A stretch of DNA of 64,000 nt from Bradyrhizobium sp. 132 (GTDB taxonomy: Bacteria > Pseudomonadota > Alphaproteobacteria > Rhizobiales > Xanthobacteraceae), in NCBI RefSeq assembly GCF_023074185.1, contig NZ_JADPKY010000053.1, forward strand, positions 1-64,000. The letters are read 5' to 3'. The notes beneath the pieces are model-generated. The model did not search any database. It was not told the DNA's origin and saw only the letters and a list, made by a program, of their open reading frames with translations. Positions 47,001-55,700 of the stretch are shown here, piece by piece. Numbering within the stretch: the first letter of the stretch is position 1; the number at the start of each line of letters is the position of its first letter. The position numbers were made by a program, and so were the translations under genes.

Positions 47001-49731
47001 TGATCCCGAGCGGTCTGCGCCGTTCAACACGGTTGCAACTCTGATCCGGATTCTCGGCCACTTCCCCAACAAGCCGAACATGAAGATTCCGAAAGAGCCA
47101 AAAAAGCGTCTGCAGATTGCTGCGCAGCTTGGATCGTGGACCCGCCGCTTCATGGAGCAGGGGTCTGCGAAGCCTGCAACCAGTCAGGCCGGGCTCGCGT
47201 TTGCGATGCTGACGCGGCCCAATCCCTGGCGGCTCGCACCGGACAGCGACGGACGGCTGTCGGTCACGCTGCTGGAGACCGATCGTTGGGGCAAGGCGCG
47301 GAAATATGCGGTTCGGCCGTTCGGACGCTACGAGAACCTGGCGATCGGCGCGGAAACAACGGTCGAAAATAGGAAGTCGGAGGCGAACCAGCCGGCCAAG
47401 ACTGCGATGGCCGTCCAGGACTTCGCGGCATCGCTTCCGAAACCCATCGACGCTGACGTGGCTCTGCGGCAATTCTTTGCCGATGTGAGCATCGAACGCA
47501 CCGAAGGGCTGGCTGCGCCCGTGATTTTGGCGACGCGCCGAAACAACAGGGCCGATAAGGGCGGCGTCGTGCGTCCCGGCGATTCAGTTCAGATCGTGGT
47601 GTCTCGCCACCCGGAAGAGATCCTTTCCGACGCCAACATCCGTGTGGACGCGGGACTTTCGATGCGCCACGTGGCCGTCGGCTTCTGGCGCGAGTTCTCG
47701 GCGCCGCAATGGGCCAAGCTCGTGCAGAAGAGTTCGGGCGATCCTGAATTCGATCTGCTCGAACCTTTCGGGCCGTTCAAGGACAATGGACGCGACTACA
47801 GCCGCCTGCCGGTGCCCAAAGGACTCTCCATTATCGAGGAGTCCAAGCGCGACGATTACCAGAACATCGAGCCCAAGGACGTCGACATCGGCATTATCCG
47901 CGAGATGTACGAGCGCCATCCCGATCTGTGGCGTGGCGCCTACGTGCTCAACATGTCCGCGATGCCCTATGGCTTCCGCCTGCATGCAACGGCGCATGTC
48001 GCGGCAGGCGTGGTGGTTTCGCCGCCCAGCGTCGCCACGGTGGATGAGGCCGGCTATCGGCTGGTCTTACCCTGGAAGGCCGGTGTAGATGGAGCCGTTG
48101 CCTGGCAGGACAAGAAGGTGATGCCGCCGTCCTGGCGGATCGACCGGCCGACGAGCGACGACAAGAAGGTGAAGGTCGTCGTCGAATGGCCGATGGTTCG
48201 CATTGTCGACGGGATGTTCGAGGACGCGCTCAAGATCTGGTTCGGCAAAAACGACGCCGGCCTCAGCAAGGACACAGCACCACGGCTTTACCAGATGCCA
48301 GATCCTGCGGTCAGCTACCGGATATCGGTCGAAACCGACGACGGCCAGGTGCGCGTTGGCGAGATCGAGCTCGGCGCGCTGAGCAGCGATCCCGACGGCA
48401 AACCGCGCGACTTGCTGTATCTGCCACAGTTGATCGGCGCCCGGTTCGACAAGCCCGACCTCAAAGCGCCCTCTGGCCAGGCCGTCAACGGCACCCATTA
48501 TCCTGCGAGCCTCACCCTGGAGGTGAAGGGTGATCCGGATGCCAAAAAGCCGCTCGGGAAATTCGCGCCGGCGGCTCTCGATCCGGCGTTTGTGCCGGCC
48601 GATCTCTTGCTGGCTGCCGCAAACACTGCGCCGTGGGGCGATGTCGCGCCGGGGACGAGCAACGAAGAGATCGACGCGACACTGGACCTGACGATTACGC
48701 CGCCGCTCAATGTGCCCGATCCGCTTCCGCCGCCGCTTCCGCCGCCGCCGGCGCCGCAATGGACTGCATTCCGCCAAGACGTCGAGGCCTTCGTCAAGGA
48801 GATGCGGACCTACGAGACGACCGCATCGGCGTCACCGCGCTTCGCGAAAATCGCCAAGGAGATTGCAGACGCGGTCGAGCCCTTTGCCATTGACAAGGCA
48901 GCCGAGTGGAAGGCCAAGACCGGCGTGTTGCTTCCGCATACGGTCAAGGTGCACTGGGTCGCCGGCTTGCCTGTCGACAAGTTTCCCTCCATCACGCTTG
49001 GCCCGATCGCGTGGCGGTGGTTCGCTGCGCCCGAGAAGACCGGCACCATCAACGGGGCGGCGCGTGAAAAGATCAAGGCGGTGCTCGACGCGGCAATCGC
49101 AGCGGCGGCCGGCAATGCCGGCCGGGTCAAGTTGCTCGAGGAACTGAGACGTACCGTCCTCAACGCGATGCGCGCCCGCATGATAGCGCTTCGCCGAGAC
49201 AGTGATGAACAACCAAAGCACAACCTCGTGCCCCTGCGCAGCAACCTTCCGGCGGATATCAATATCAATCTCGACGAGCTTCGAAAGCTTTCCGAGACAA
49301 GTCCCGTCGATTTCGTTGCGACGGTGCACTTGCCGGAAAATGCGGCGCGCACGGCCGACGAGATCGAGGCCGCGTTCACTGCGCTGGAAGACAAGGCCAA
49401 TGCGGCCGACACGCTGGAAAGCCTGGCGGCGATGATGGACCGGCCGGGCGAGGCAGCCGATATCGCGATGCGCTGGTCAAGCCGCAAGGCGGTGGAGCCG
49501 GAACTCGACAAACTTCATCCGGAATCACCTCTGGCCCCGAAGACGATGATCCTGATCGAGCCAGCCACCAAGGATGAGATTGCCGAACTCAAACCGGCCC
49601 ATGCCAGTTTGCCGGCCCTTGCGGGCGACCTTACCCAGACGATGGTGCTCGGTCCCCGGCGTCACCTGGTAATCCAGGCGTTCCACGGCCTTGCGCAGCC
49701 GCAAGACGACGTCGTGCAGCGGGAGCATTAA
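38077..49731 (+). CDS. Giant protein of unknown function, 3884 aa
   Basis: One unbroken frame, about 420 kDa, starting at ATG 38077 after GGGGGCGGG. No signal peptide or long hydrophobic helix. Visible regions: a Pro/Leu-rich stretch with PxLP repeats (about residues 185-245); an Ala-rich helical segment (435-495); a long series of alternating hydrophobic strands with many aromatic and glycine residues (1120-1560), like a beta-barrel or lipid-groove surface; a fibronectin-III-like stretch (about 1890-2100, inference); a proline linker (about 3546-3565) and a helical C-terminal 320 residues. The long strand series reminds me of large DUF6603-type proteins, but I am not sure. Codon use is high-GC and even. 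It is followed 3 bases later by a second giant gene. Confidence 0.9.
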   Translation: MTKIFFHGDGNSPVSAWLEAAQDQPPFNVTTFKLKFSGETGALVLGSPFLIDAMLVRDAGGSDKRLVNWKEAVEQASGEAKRLAAIALNELHDRLRSLQLKTDGTAQDGVVADFLGITGVADVATSFDLELNPAGLLGDTNSNEPVFRARATAVFSAGLDSPFAVAGLDAAVHIEVQLTRSNVLEALPRIEVPALPHLGLHFPHIPLPKWSLHALKIPFPDLPLLRLPPLPHLDIVVEWDPKPNLDFSVVGNKLTQSSTKSKATVKFSGTEILIAEDVEIAVNGNKVSITATNISTGTAEQTLAKIDLLDKANPFVVTAFGVKVSATASFSQIAGLTVVVTIKVERLVISASTDSNLVLAVSPELELTFAGDKLTPKLTKLDLVEPYPIKLALFAAHVIEDGAERLMSLIHKFEVPKQDLPGTPDLPSLDGFLKVLRRVGELAASAAAWLAQQGAAGVRALAGLAEAAFKMIAELVSTLAEAIAKEAQTVAKYIVVEVRVDLGQWRIVQIVVTPSDPGASLKSFTREFLGFKLDFPYNLSPALVCDLDKGWLALALQPESAGSSKVTLSTDLWLGHENGPAEPVSGQTNGTADAPLMKLDVTPKDPKAAVALIVVDNGRVKFLQQLKTVPVSAQLPGQGPNGGVVVPVGHLLLAARWVELTNLDASAFDIDAKIDPDRILSLFRKPKADATPGGNLLDQFSQHVRVKASNKPVINLPTIRIPIDVEVKISDTAVDTKLDLVIDVYTLAMAIKGGKFEIKIDKNEINLLGLHGTFLTKDGGDPPVDFAPLFLDFSDGDPRLGLSEAAKIKLSYDKLSTSGSTLDFEVDSFIVSRDGIDLSAQVQSNPVTLAGVDMPFRFDKGQLAVKRSQIQTFGLAGHGNLPPALVGEAKASIELNFTQENGALALQAAKAVLDKSGDPLRCEGTQFTITVTKLGLKYVRQGQYHFYFTLTGSAEFRPSSNAFADGLLKNISALRIVLDEAPLASDPRVLMNHIEFQVTVEPPKRSTFFDLFSFELRGVGFHPASPAFGGTPAFSISGQVNFTDFGDIVTPRFDFHKLWVAPPERGKALPRVRFDGLGVGLSLGSMAEASGTAIAVDGKLPTLFQPDVLPADVTAKGFLASGSLRISGWASMSASMGFLQLEKKGVDEKRPAFFLYVQRNDMAEKIPTPIGTIYLREVGFGFGYRYTLAGIAAAERAETPKELVKILDEISKYQGSLYDVKAWWPTYDNSAITLALRGMFSFTSVSTTSKYNEQGEKNLPNLALFDIVVALRTDLTFLLNLRIWIAYNYADWRDGRRNNSAWTNNPSLTGYMYLSVPRREFLARAVYNPGAEIGDHPMLPAELKMAMKAVKWSSTLYIRPGLFHAEYGWPYELGFSVGKPNGNFFLSVEGGTVLRIEDLSVLYGLAFRARGFAAFAYDTGGDFGAAITARANFALGAKLIAYLSANISESMFYGVITLDLSLEFSVRMWLRTKWFSLSCGFSRSITIHIGVELLIEPGGLAARIEASVSVGAFGRNLSLGIGFSLGSSGRLAEARVRVERFLALGLATSYPNPEAGAPVSRPAPLPEPSRADNARKAETRLDEGVDRREATSSTEKPVPGSETLEFVGVEFGPVSYWALLVPIPRSDGASPESYVVQLIPRDNCPLAKGEASDRSHFYAAPMEKEDEATYVLQGMAKKDALLRNGMRCDEVGTALHVWTDWDAPFGRDGDSAGFSAEDSKNARQNAKLKEIFQHCCFMVAGKIGGVDYEATDIKSVQWEDDPVLLPEDAEAANIMIAQAARSRADCGPRFKRMQQVDEARSSFIATVAEAAEQIAALVTFRAGIAELNKDAEDYIASKLEFDLRALGLTFVLRGDRVEELFDTKTKSSDSPITSETFTIRTRIPRQPGPSIDPPPPGVVLFNPPDRMFRIMSPVLDQPELEITTKGVRATWDLEPAWKKPSPLEKSLYSDPEFHLKHYRVERRIEGLADHPLLKQRPAPLELTIKPSDHTAIVVLKDKDGNPDRDADGNLQLRKRRLREAKPLQFVDDFKDIDPGLRAALLPPVLLNNGDEAKQAAKWKDVVDPDTTRIIYAIVPVDCAGTRGQVDTHVVAFERRKEIPNNLLKAIARFSYPSMPSVLNTPVLSGTFLALTVEEEETPTEASKTDENSKPELSPARNYVFRVRTERTVPVGVFGADAVSQARNEPPVPDRLEPGADELDVVLQTGAGAGKKIRVNRIARRLRARTTPGPLPEPATETIDYRISDGDWKKLLARLEVVVDDPANVARLQAARIYLRFDGTEPRSPAWVPAQLQLMIDDPQAKPEEEPPVNVTIERFEHPVDVKFRPFKSNFIFPASGRLHLYYPTADATIDSFVASNADTVRLLCDGDQRTAVKLGWTARPDEMTVQGDEQGRLKASDLHTLIAGYDLFSLDATTVPKNDEGADASLRLVKPIGRVQRQPALERGQEPSETGDFARVEVLYPSEMQRLTDPALDRRFGKRRTSWYSPAESFLVWPTRPLRRSLLTLPEENDIAALFARRQPLAIRVEWTKAKPGGPELPTLPTTFGFASETPGTGPASLHDGKLSAGLLGGDDNKPLTVDQARRLLRGLVLMESPEVKAKDQEAYANPDGFSNRVLKLTSLYNDPNDNSDPSTVTVNVSLATPQHPILADVLDVVQYHYEGIEYRGKQLVYRRYEPVVDPAPQLNAEEILAFLDETAPDRDPAGWGILRTLGLATAFRLYDIETGNFLESGEALKRLNVALKLVLPRYQGTQFGAPFVDVMFTTDGLSEVVSHFGTAPSDETAAKQLCQNKALALVQLELRPAVQPLLGLDGQLKKRRVRYATLRLAKATETVSIQPAKSGDRIVIELEPLVPTDGSSQRRVLMAQGWKNEKQFPIEGEPISNKLTLRTAGMNPDDALAYVRLVALDDATDLSELGALTLPSDVKLDPSDTPKEDDGTQKGSSPWGRFANLPDSWLAALMFGDNIQIDPKIDPTLPDPERSAPFNTVATLIRILGHFPNKPNMKIPKEPKKRLQIAAQLGSWTRRFMEQGSAKPATSQAGLAFAMLTRPNPWRLAPDSDGRLSVTLLETDRWGKARKYAVRPFGRYENLAIGAETTVENRKSEANQPAKTAMAVQDFAASLPKPIDADVALRQFFADVSIERTEGLAAPVILATRRNNRADKGGVVRPGDSVQIVVSRHPEEILSDANIRVDAGLSMRHVAVGFWREFSAPQWAKLVQKSSGDPEFDLLEPFGPFKDNGRDYSRLPVPKGLSIIEESKRDDYQNIEPKDVDIGIIREMYERHPDLWRGAYVLNMSAMPYGFRLHATAHVAAGVVVSPPSVATVDEAGYRLVLPWKAGVDGAVAWQDKKVMPPSWRIDRPTSDDKKVKVVVEWPMVRIVDGMFEDALKIWFGKNDAGLSKDTAPRLYQMPDPAVSYRISVETDDGQVRVGEIELGALSSDPDGKPRDLLYLPQLIGARFDKPDLKAPSGQAVNGTHYPASLTLEVKGDPDAKKPLGKFAPAALDPAFVPADLLLAAANTAPWGDVAPGTSNEEIDATLDLTITPPLNVPDPLPPPLPPPPAPQWTAFRQDVEAFVKEMRTYETTASASPRFAKIAKEIADAVEPFAIDKAAEWKAKTGVLLPHTVKVHWVAGLPVDKFPSITLGPIAWRWFAAPEKTGTINGAAREKIKAVLDAAIAAAAGNAGRVKLLEELRRTVLNAMRARMIALRRDSDEQPKHNLVPLRSNLPADININLDELRKLSETSPVDFVATVHLPENAARTADEIEAAFTALEDKANAADTLESLAAMMDRPGEAADIAMRWSSRKAVEPELDKLHPESPLAPKTMILIEPATKDEIAELKPAHASLPALAGDLTQTMVLGPRRHLVIQAFHGLAQPQDDVVQREH

Positions 49732-49734
49732 GCC

Positions 49735-52700
49735 ATGGCGGAAACCACCGACCTTCGCACCATCAGGCTTGTGGGACCGAAGCAGCCGCTCAAGGCCTCG
49801 AACGAATTGGCCGACTTCTGCTGGAGCGCCGAACTCGCGCTGTCCTATCTCGGACCGAGCCGCACGGACCTTTCGATCGTCAATTCGACACCGGGATTGC
49901 GCGTGCTGCTGCAGGATCCGGAATCGGACAAGGTCAAGAGACAGATCGATATCAAGATCGACGACGCTGGCGGGACGGTGCAGGACAAGGTGTCGCTGCG
50001 CGTGCCCTATCTGTTGGCGGCAAACGCGCAGGCCCGGCAGGACCCGGATTCCAAGTCAAGTTCGAAGCTCTGGATCGCCGACAATACCAACCCCTACACC
50101 ATCTTTGCGGCGAAGCCCGATTTCAAGCCGGATGTCGGGACGGATACCCGCGGCTTTTCGCATCTCCTGGTGGCGCCGCTCGATCGTTGGCCGACGCCGC
50201 AGAAATCGCGCGAGATCGAAATGCCGCGGTTAGCGCTTGCCGCCAACCGGATTCGTGTCCTGGTCAACGCCAAGGGCGGGACCAGCACCAGCCCGCTGGG
50301 CTTCCTTCGTCTCGTCAAGCAGCCGGCCGACACCGTCGCAGCCTTCTTGGGCATCGCGGACGGCGTCACCGCGCCCTCCAAGCTGCCAAGGGTCGAACTG
50401 CCCGCGGTCAGCCTCAACGGCTCCGCCGAAGGGCCGTTCGTTGCGCTGGATCTGACGCCCGACGGCATCGAGTTTCGCGGCACGATCGTCAACCCGCTGC
50501 GTGCGTTCGACGAGACCGCCGTACCGGTCCGCATCAATGTGGTTCTGCGCCTTGTCTGCATCGTCGACCCGCTGCGGCCGACCAAGACGCGATGGACACT
50601 CGAACTGGTGCGCGAGGAAGACGATAGCAACGCCACCACCGGGATCGGCAGGCGGATCCGCGACGCGCTGGGCAGAGTGAGATCCGAGATGCGGCCCGGT
50701 GTCGGCAACCCGGTCTTTCTCGATATCAACACGGTCGCCGATGACCTCGCGGTACGCTGGCCGCTGACGCTGCAGGACAACGCGCTGCAACTCCCCGGCA
50801 CGAGCGCGGATGTATGGAGCATGTGGGTCGATCGCGCGGCGCTCCGAACCAGCCTGGCCGGAACACCGGTGCGGGGCGGCGAATTGCCGACCGAGGTCGC
50901 GATTGTAGCCAACCGCCTCGAGCTCAATGGCTCCAAGGGCAGTGTTGGCCTCATACTCGACGCGGACCGCCGCGAAGCGGCGTCACAGGACGGCAAGCCG
51001 GACGACATTGCGGGGCCGCGAGTTACGCTCGGCGCGAGAACCACGATCAGTGCGAGGCCGGAGGCCGGCAAGACCGTTGTCAACTGGTTCGTCGACCAGA
51101 AGCGCCTCGCGCGCAGGCTGGTGGAGCGTTACGCCAAGGCGGGCGTGCAGCCTGATGCCGCCAAGAGAACCTATGCTTTCCTTCCGCTCACCGACGGATG
51201 GCTGCAGCTGCCGTTCGATTTGCCGAAACCCGATTCGGATGCCACCGCGTTGGGCTTGTCGGGTGCCGCCTCCGACTCGATCGGTTTCGCCGGCGCGGTC
51301 GACTATGTCCTCGACGACGGGACGTTCGGGGACGGGCCGGTCGGCCGCCGGATATCGATTGCCGCCGCGGACTATGTCCGGGTCGACGCGACCCTCAAGC
51401 AAGGCAAGCTCACTACCGTCAAGGTCGAACTCAAAGGCGCGGCGGGCACGGCAGACGGCCTGCTGTGGCTGGCGGCCGGAAGTCCCACGGCTGAAAACAT
51501 TCTGCCTGGCTTTGGCGCCGGACCGGCGGCGTTGGAGAGCCCGGCGCTGACCTTCTCGCGCAAGACCGCTGCAACCGGAGAACTCTTAGGGATCACCTCG
51601 GGAGTGTTCACCCCCGGCAAGGCTGTTGAATTCTCGATCCCGAAGGGTGGCGCTCCGGCTCCGGCCTATGTCTGGCAAGGCTATTCCGAGATGCCTTTCG
51701 TCACCGCCATTGGAATCACGCGAACCTCGGAAAGCTCGGGGCTTCCTTCGTCCACGCGCGACCTGCTTTGCAGGGAACTCGATCGCACCCAGTTCGACAT
51801 CACGCTCAAATACGACGGCATTCGCGGCATTCCCGCACTCACGCTCGCGAAACCGGTGAACGAACTGCCGCTGGCGGGCAAGAAGCTGTTGCCGAACGTG
51901 CCGCTTGTTCCGGTCACCTTGCCCGGCATCGAGATGAAGCCGGCCGCCGCCGCCTACGCCGGCTTGCAGACCCGGTTGCGCTTCGATCTTCCGATCCTCG
52001 ATGAACTGTTCGCCACCACGCGCCTTCCGGAGAAGCCGCCGGTGCCGTCGAACGATGCACCCGCGCCGCAGCCGCCTCCCGACCTGCCGACATCGCTCGA
52101 TTTCGACTCCCTGCTGCTGGCCTGGCAAAAGGCGGTCGACCGGCTCGATCTGTCGCGCGTGCAGATTGCGAGCGCGTTCGAATTCTCCGGCCAAAGCGGG
52201 GCGGTTGAGATCAAGACCATGATCGAAGGGATCACGTGGTCAACAAACTTCGCGCTCGAGTCGGCAAGCGACATTGGCGGAAGCAAATACGCGTTCGGCA
52301 CCTATGCGCTTGGCAGCAGGCGATTCCAGGGACGCACTGCGCTCGAAGGGCTGACGGAGACGACGTTCGATCACATTCATGACGTCGCGAACGGAGACGG
52401 CGATCGCGTCAAGATCATCGGCTTCGCCGCGCCGCTTCGCAATCAGAAGTTCGATGGATTGCCGCTGTGGCGCGATACCCGCGCCGCACTGATGGCGAGC
52501 ATGCCGACGACCGACAAGTTCGGCGACGAGCCAAACGGCATCCTGTTTCGAGAAGCCGGCTACTTCCTGCGAACAGGCGGTGCCGTGCAGGGGACGACGT
52601 CGCGCTATTCGTGCACGACCATCTTCGAGCCGGTCGAGATTGTCACGGCAAATGACAAGCGCAAGCTGGCTCTCTGGTTTCGGGACCTTCCGCTGGAAGC

Positions 52701-55700
52701 GACGGCGGGCGGCAAGTCGCTGGTGGACGACCCCGGCGGGCCAGAGCTCAGCATCGGTCCGCGCCAGGAGGCGTTCGACGCCGAGCAGCTGCCGCGGGCG
52801 CTGTACGAGTGGCGAGTTTGCAACGATGCGGCAACGCCGCCGGAGCAGGCGTTGCCGAAGAGCGCCTATGATTTCGATATCGGACCGCTGCGGTTGCGGC
52901 CGCTCCGATTGCTGGACCTGAGCGTCAGCAAGCAGTCCGGCAACTGGCAAATCGACTCCGCCAAGATCGTCTTTACGGCATCGCTGCGCTCAAGCCTGGC
53001 GAGGACGAGCGATCGTGGCCCGTTCGAGCCGGAGCTCGCCTATGCGACCGGAAATCTTGTCGCGGTTTTGTTAAGTCTTGTCACGGTTTCGGTGGACGGA
53101 AAGGACCGCAAGCTGCTGAAGTTCTCGGAATGGGAGGACGTTCAGGTTGCCACCTCCGAGCCGGCCGCGGGCAAGGCGGCTGTCACGGCCGGCGGCCTGG
53201 CATCGGTCTCGTTCCGGATGGCGGCCGTGCGAACGAAGCTCGGCAGCGCGCAGGAATCTGTCGGCAACACCACCGCCAAATTGACCCTGAACATCAAGCA
53301 GGCCGCCGGTGAGGGAGGCGTTCCCCAGTTCGGCGCCGCATCGCTTGAGACCGTGCTGTTCGGCTGCAGCGTCGCTCTGACCAACGGCACGGTCACGCAG
53401 CCCGCAGGCAAGACTCTCGCCGTCGAGTTCAGGGCGCCGGTGGACGCCAACCCGGCGAATTTCAGCGGCGTGAAGCTCGACACCATCAAGCTGGAGATTG
53501 CCGACAAGCCTGAAGCTGGCGAAGAGTCGGCGTGGACGTTGTTCCTGCAGGGGACGTTGGCGATATCCGCCAACGACCCCCAGCCGAAAGCGGCGCCGCC
53601 GAGCACAGGCAAGAACGTGGTCGTATACACGCTTGGTGGCGCGCTGCGGTGGCTCAACCAGCAGATCACGGCGGCGACGGTCGCCATCGATCACCAGCGC
53701 GGTGTGATGACCTGCCGTATCGACGCGGGGCAATCGAAGCTGCAACCGATCGTCGGGTTGATTGCAGAGCAGGGCTCGGTGCGAGGCATCCTGATGGTGG
53801 CGGTTGCTCCGCGCATGCCGACTGACCCACAATTTCGATTCCGATCCTTCTCGGGCTTCGGTGAGCTCAATTTGCTCTCCGAGAAAGGACCGCTGCAGCG
53901 GTTCGATCACATGATCGCCGGACAGGAGCGGCGTTCCGGGCAGGAGCCGCCGTGGTCTTCCGAAATCACTGTCGATCTCGTGCTGGAGAAGCGCCTCAGC
54001 CGGATTCGATGGCCGATCAAGAGCCTGCCGGATAACGTCAAGACAATCGATAACAAGGATGTAAAGCTGGAAAATCTCGGCGCCCGGCTGACGGGGGCAG
54101 CCTTGCGCGGCGAGTTGAAGGCGTTCGACGATGCAAGTGCGCTCACCCACAGCTTCACCACCTCCGTGAAGGGGCAGGCCATCGAAACCGATGCGCTCGA
54201 CGCAAACGGCGCCAGCCTGGTCAAGCCATGGTCGTTCCACGCGGTGACCGAGCATACCGTCAATGATGGGGCGCAAAGACAGCTGACCTGGATGTCGCTC
54301 GATCATGTCAGCGCAGTCGATGCGCGCGCCCTGGTGAGCGCGGCGAAGGCTGCGACGAAGCTGCCGCCGGCGGCGACCGACCGTATGTTCGCGTTTGCGC
54401 CCCGCTACAAGTTGATCGACGACACGCACGAAAACGACGCGATTGCCGTCAAGGCTGGGCTGGTGTTGCGTGCATTTGCCCAGGCCGGTTTCCCGGTCGA
54501 GGCAATGGCGCGGGCGATTGCCGACAAGTTCAAGACCAAGGACCCCGGCGATGCAATCGTCGTCAGCGGCGCCGGGCCGGCGATCGTCCAGACATCGGAC
54601 CAGAAGGAAGGACCGTTCTGGCCCGCCGCTGCGCCGGCTTACATTTCCAGCGATTCCCAAGGTGTTGTGCTTGCTCTGCCCTGGATCGGTGCGGTGGACG
54701 ATTCGTACAAGCTCGACGGCCTGATCGAGAAGTTCTGTCAGGCGCCGAGCACGGGTATCGCCAAATGGGATGCTGGCGACGCCGATTGGGCCGTCGGATC
54801 GCCGACGCCGCTCGAGCGCAAATCCGTTCCGGTTCAGGCGGTCGGAAGCGCCAGCGACGAAATAAGGGCGCTGCTTGGGCGCGCAATGGGAAATGCCGGC
54901 GAGAAGGATGCCAACCGGGCCTTGGCGGCCGTCGAACAGCTGTTCCTTCGCCTCTCGAGCGGCGGCGGGACACTCGGCGAACGGCCGATGTGGTTGCGCA
55001 GCTTGCTGGCGCTGCGAACGGTCTGGGACAAAGTACCCAGTGACGACAAGCGGCCGTTTGCCGAGCGCGTCACCACGGTACTGTCATCCGGAAAAGCCGA
55101 CGGCAGGGCCGCTCGCGTCAGGCTCAAGCGACGCGATGAGGCTCCCGACAAGCTTCCGTTGATCCTCGCCCGGCGGGGCGTGCTCGTCGCCATCGACCGC
55201 AACGTCACGCGCTTCGAGGAATTACCTCCGGGGGAGGGCCAGCCCCAAGGCGTCAAGGACGCCGCGCTGGGACGCGCGCGTCAGGTGGCGCGCGCCGACC
55301 GTCTGGTCAGCGAGGCGGTCGCCATCGTCGTCATTGCCGAAACGCAGCGCCGCGACATCGGTGCAGGCGAATTGTGGATCGAGGTCGACGTACCGCGCGA
55401 TCCCGATAATTCCGTGCTCGACATGCCGATCAAGATTGATCCGTCCGATCGCCTCTATGCCTCTCCCGCGCTGGGCTGGCCGACCAGGGACGGAACAAGG
55501 GCCGCTGCCTCGGGTGCATTGGGGATGGGCGGCGACTGGCCGTTCCAGGATATCGTTCCCAAACCAGATCCGGTTCCTCCCGCATCCGAACATGACAAGG
55601 ACGACGTCAAACGCTACGGCTCCGGCCTGTCGGGACGTGCCGCCAGCATTTCCCTGCCGGCGCGCGCTGACCGCGATAGCCGGTTGACGGACGAGGACGT

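Noticed and set aside
45685..47472. 595-codon minus-strand frame opposite the first giant
   Set aside because: Same type of antisense shadow; composition biased and no recognisable motif.
53071..54660. 529-codon minus-strand frame opposite the second giant
   Set aside because: Antisense shadow with Arg/His/Gln-rich composition.
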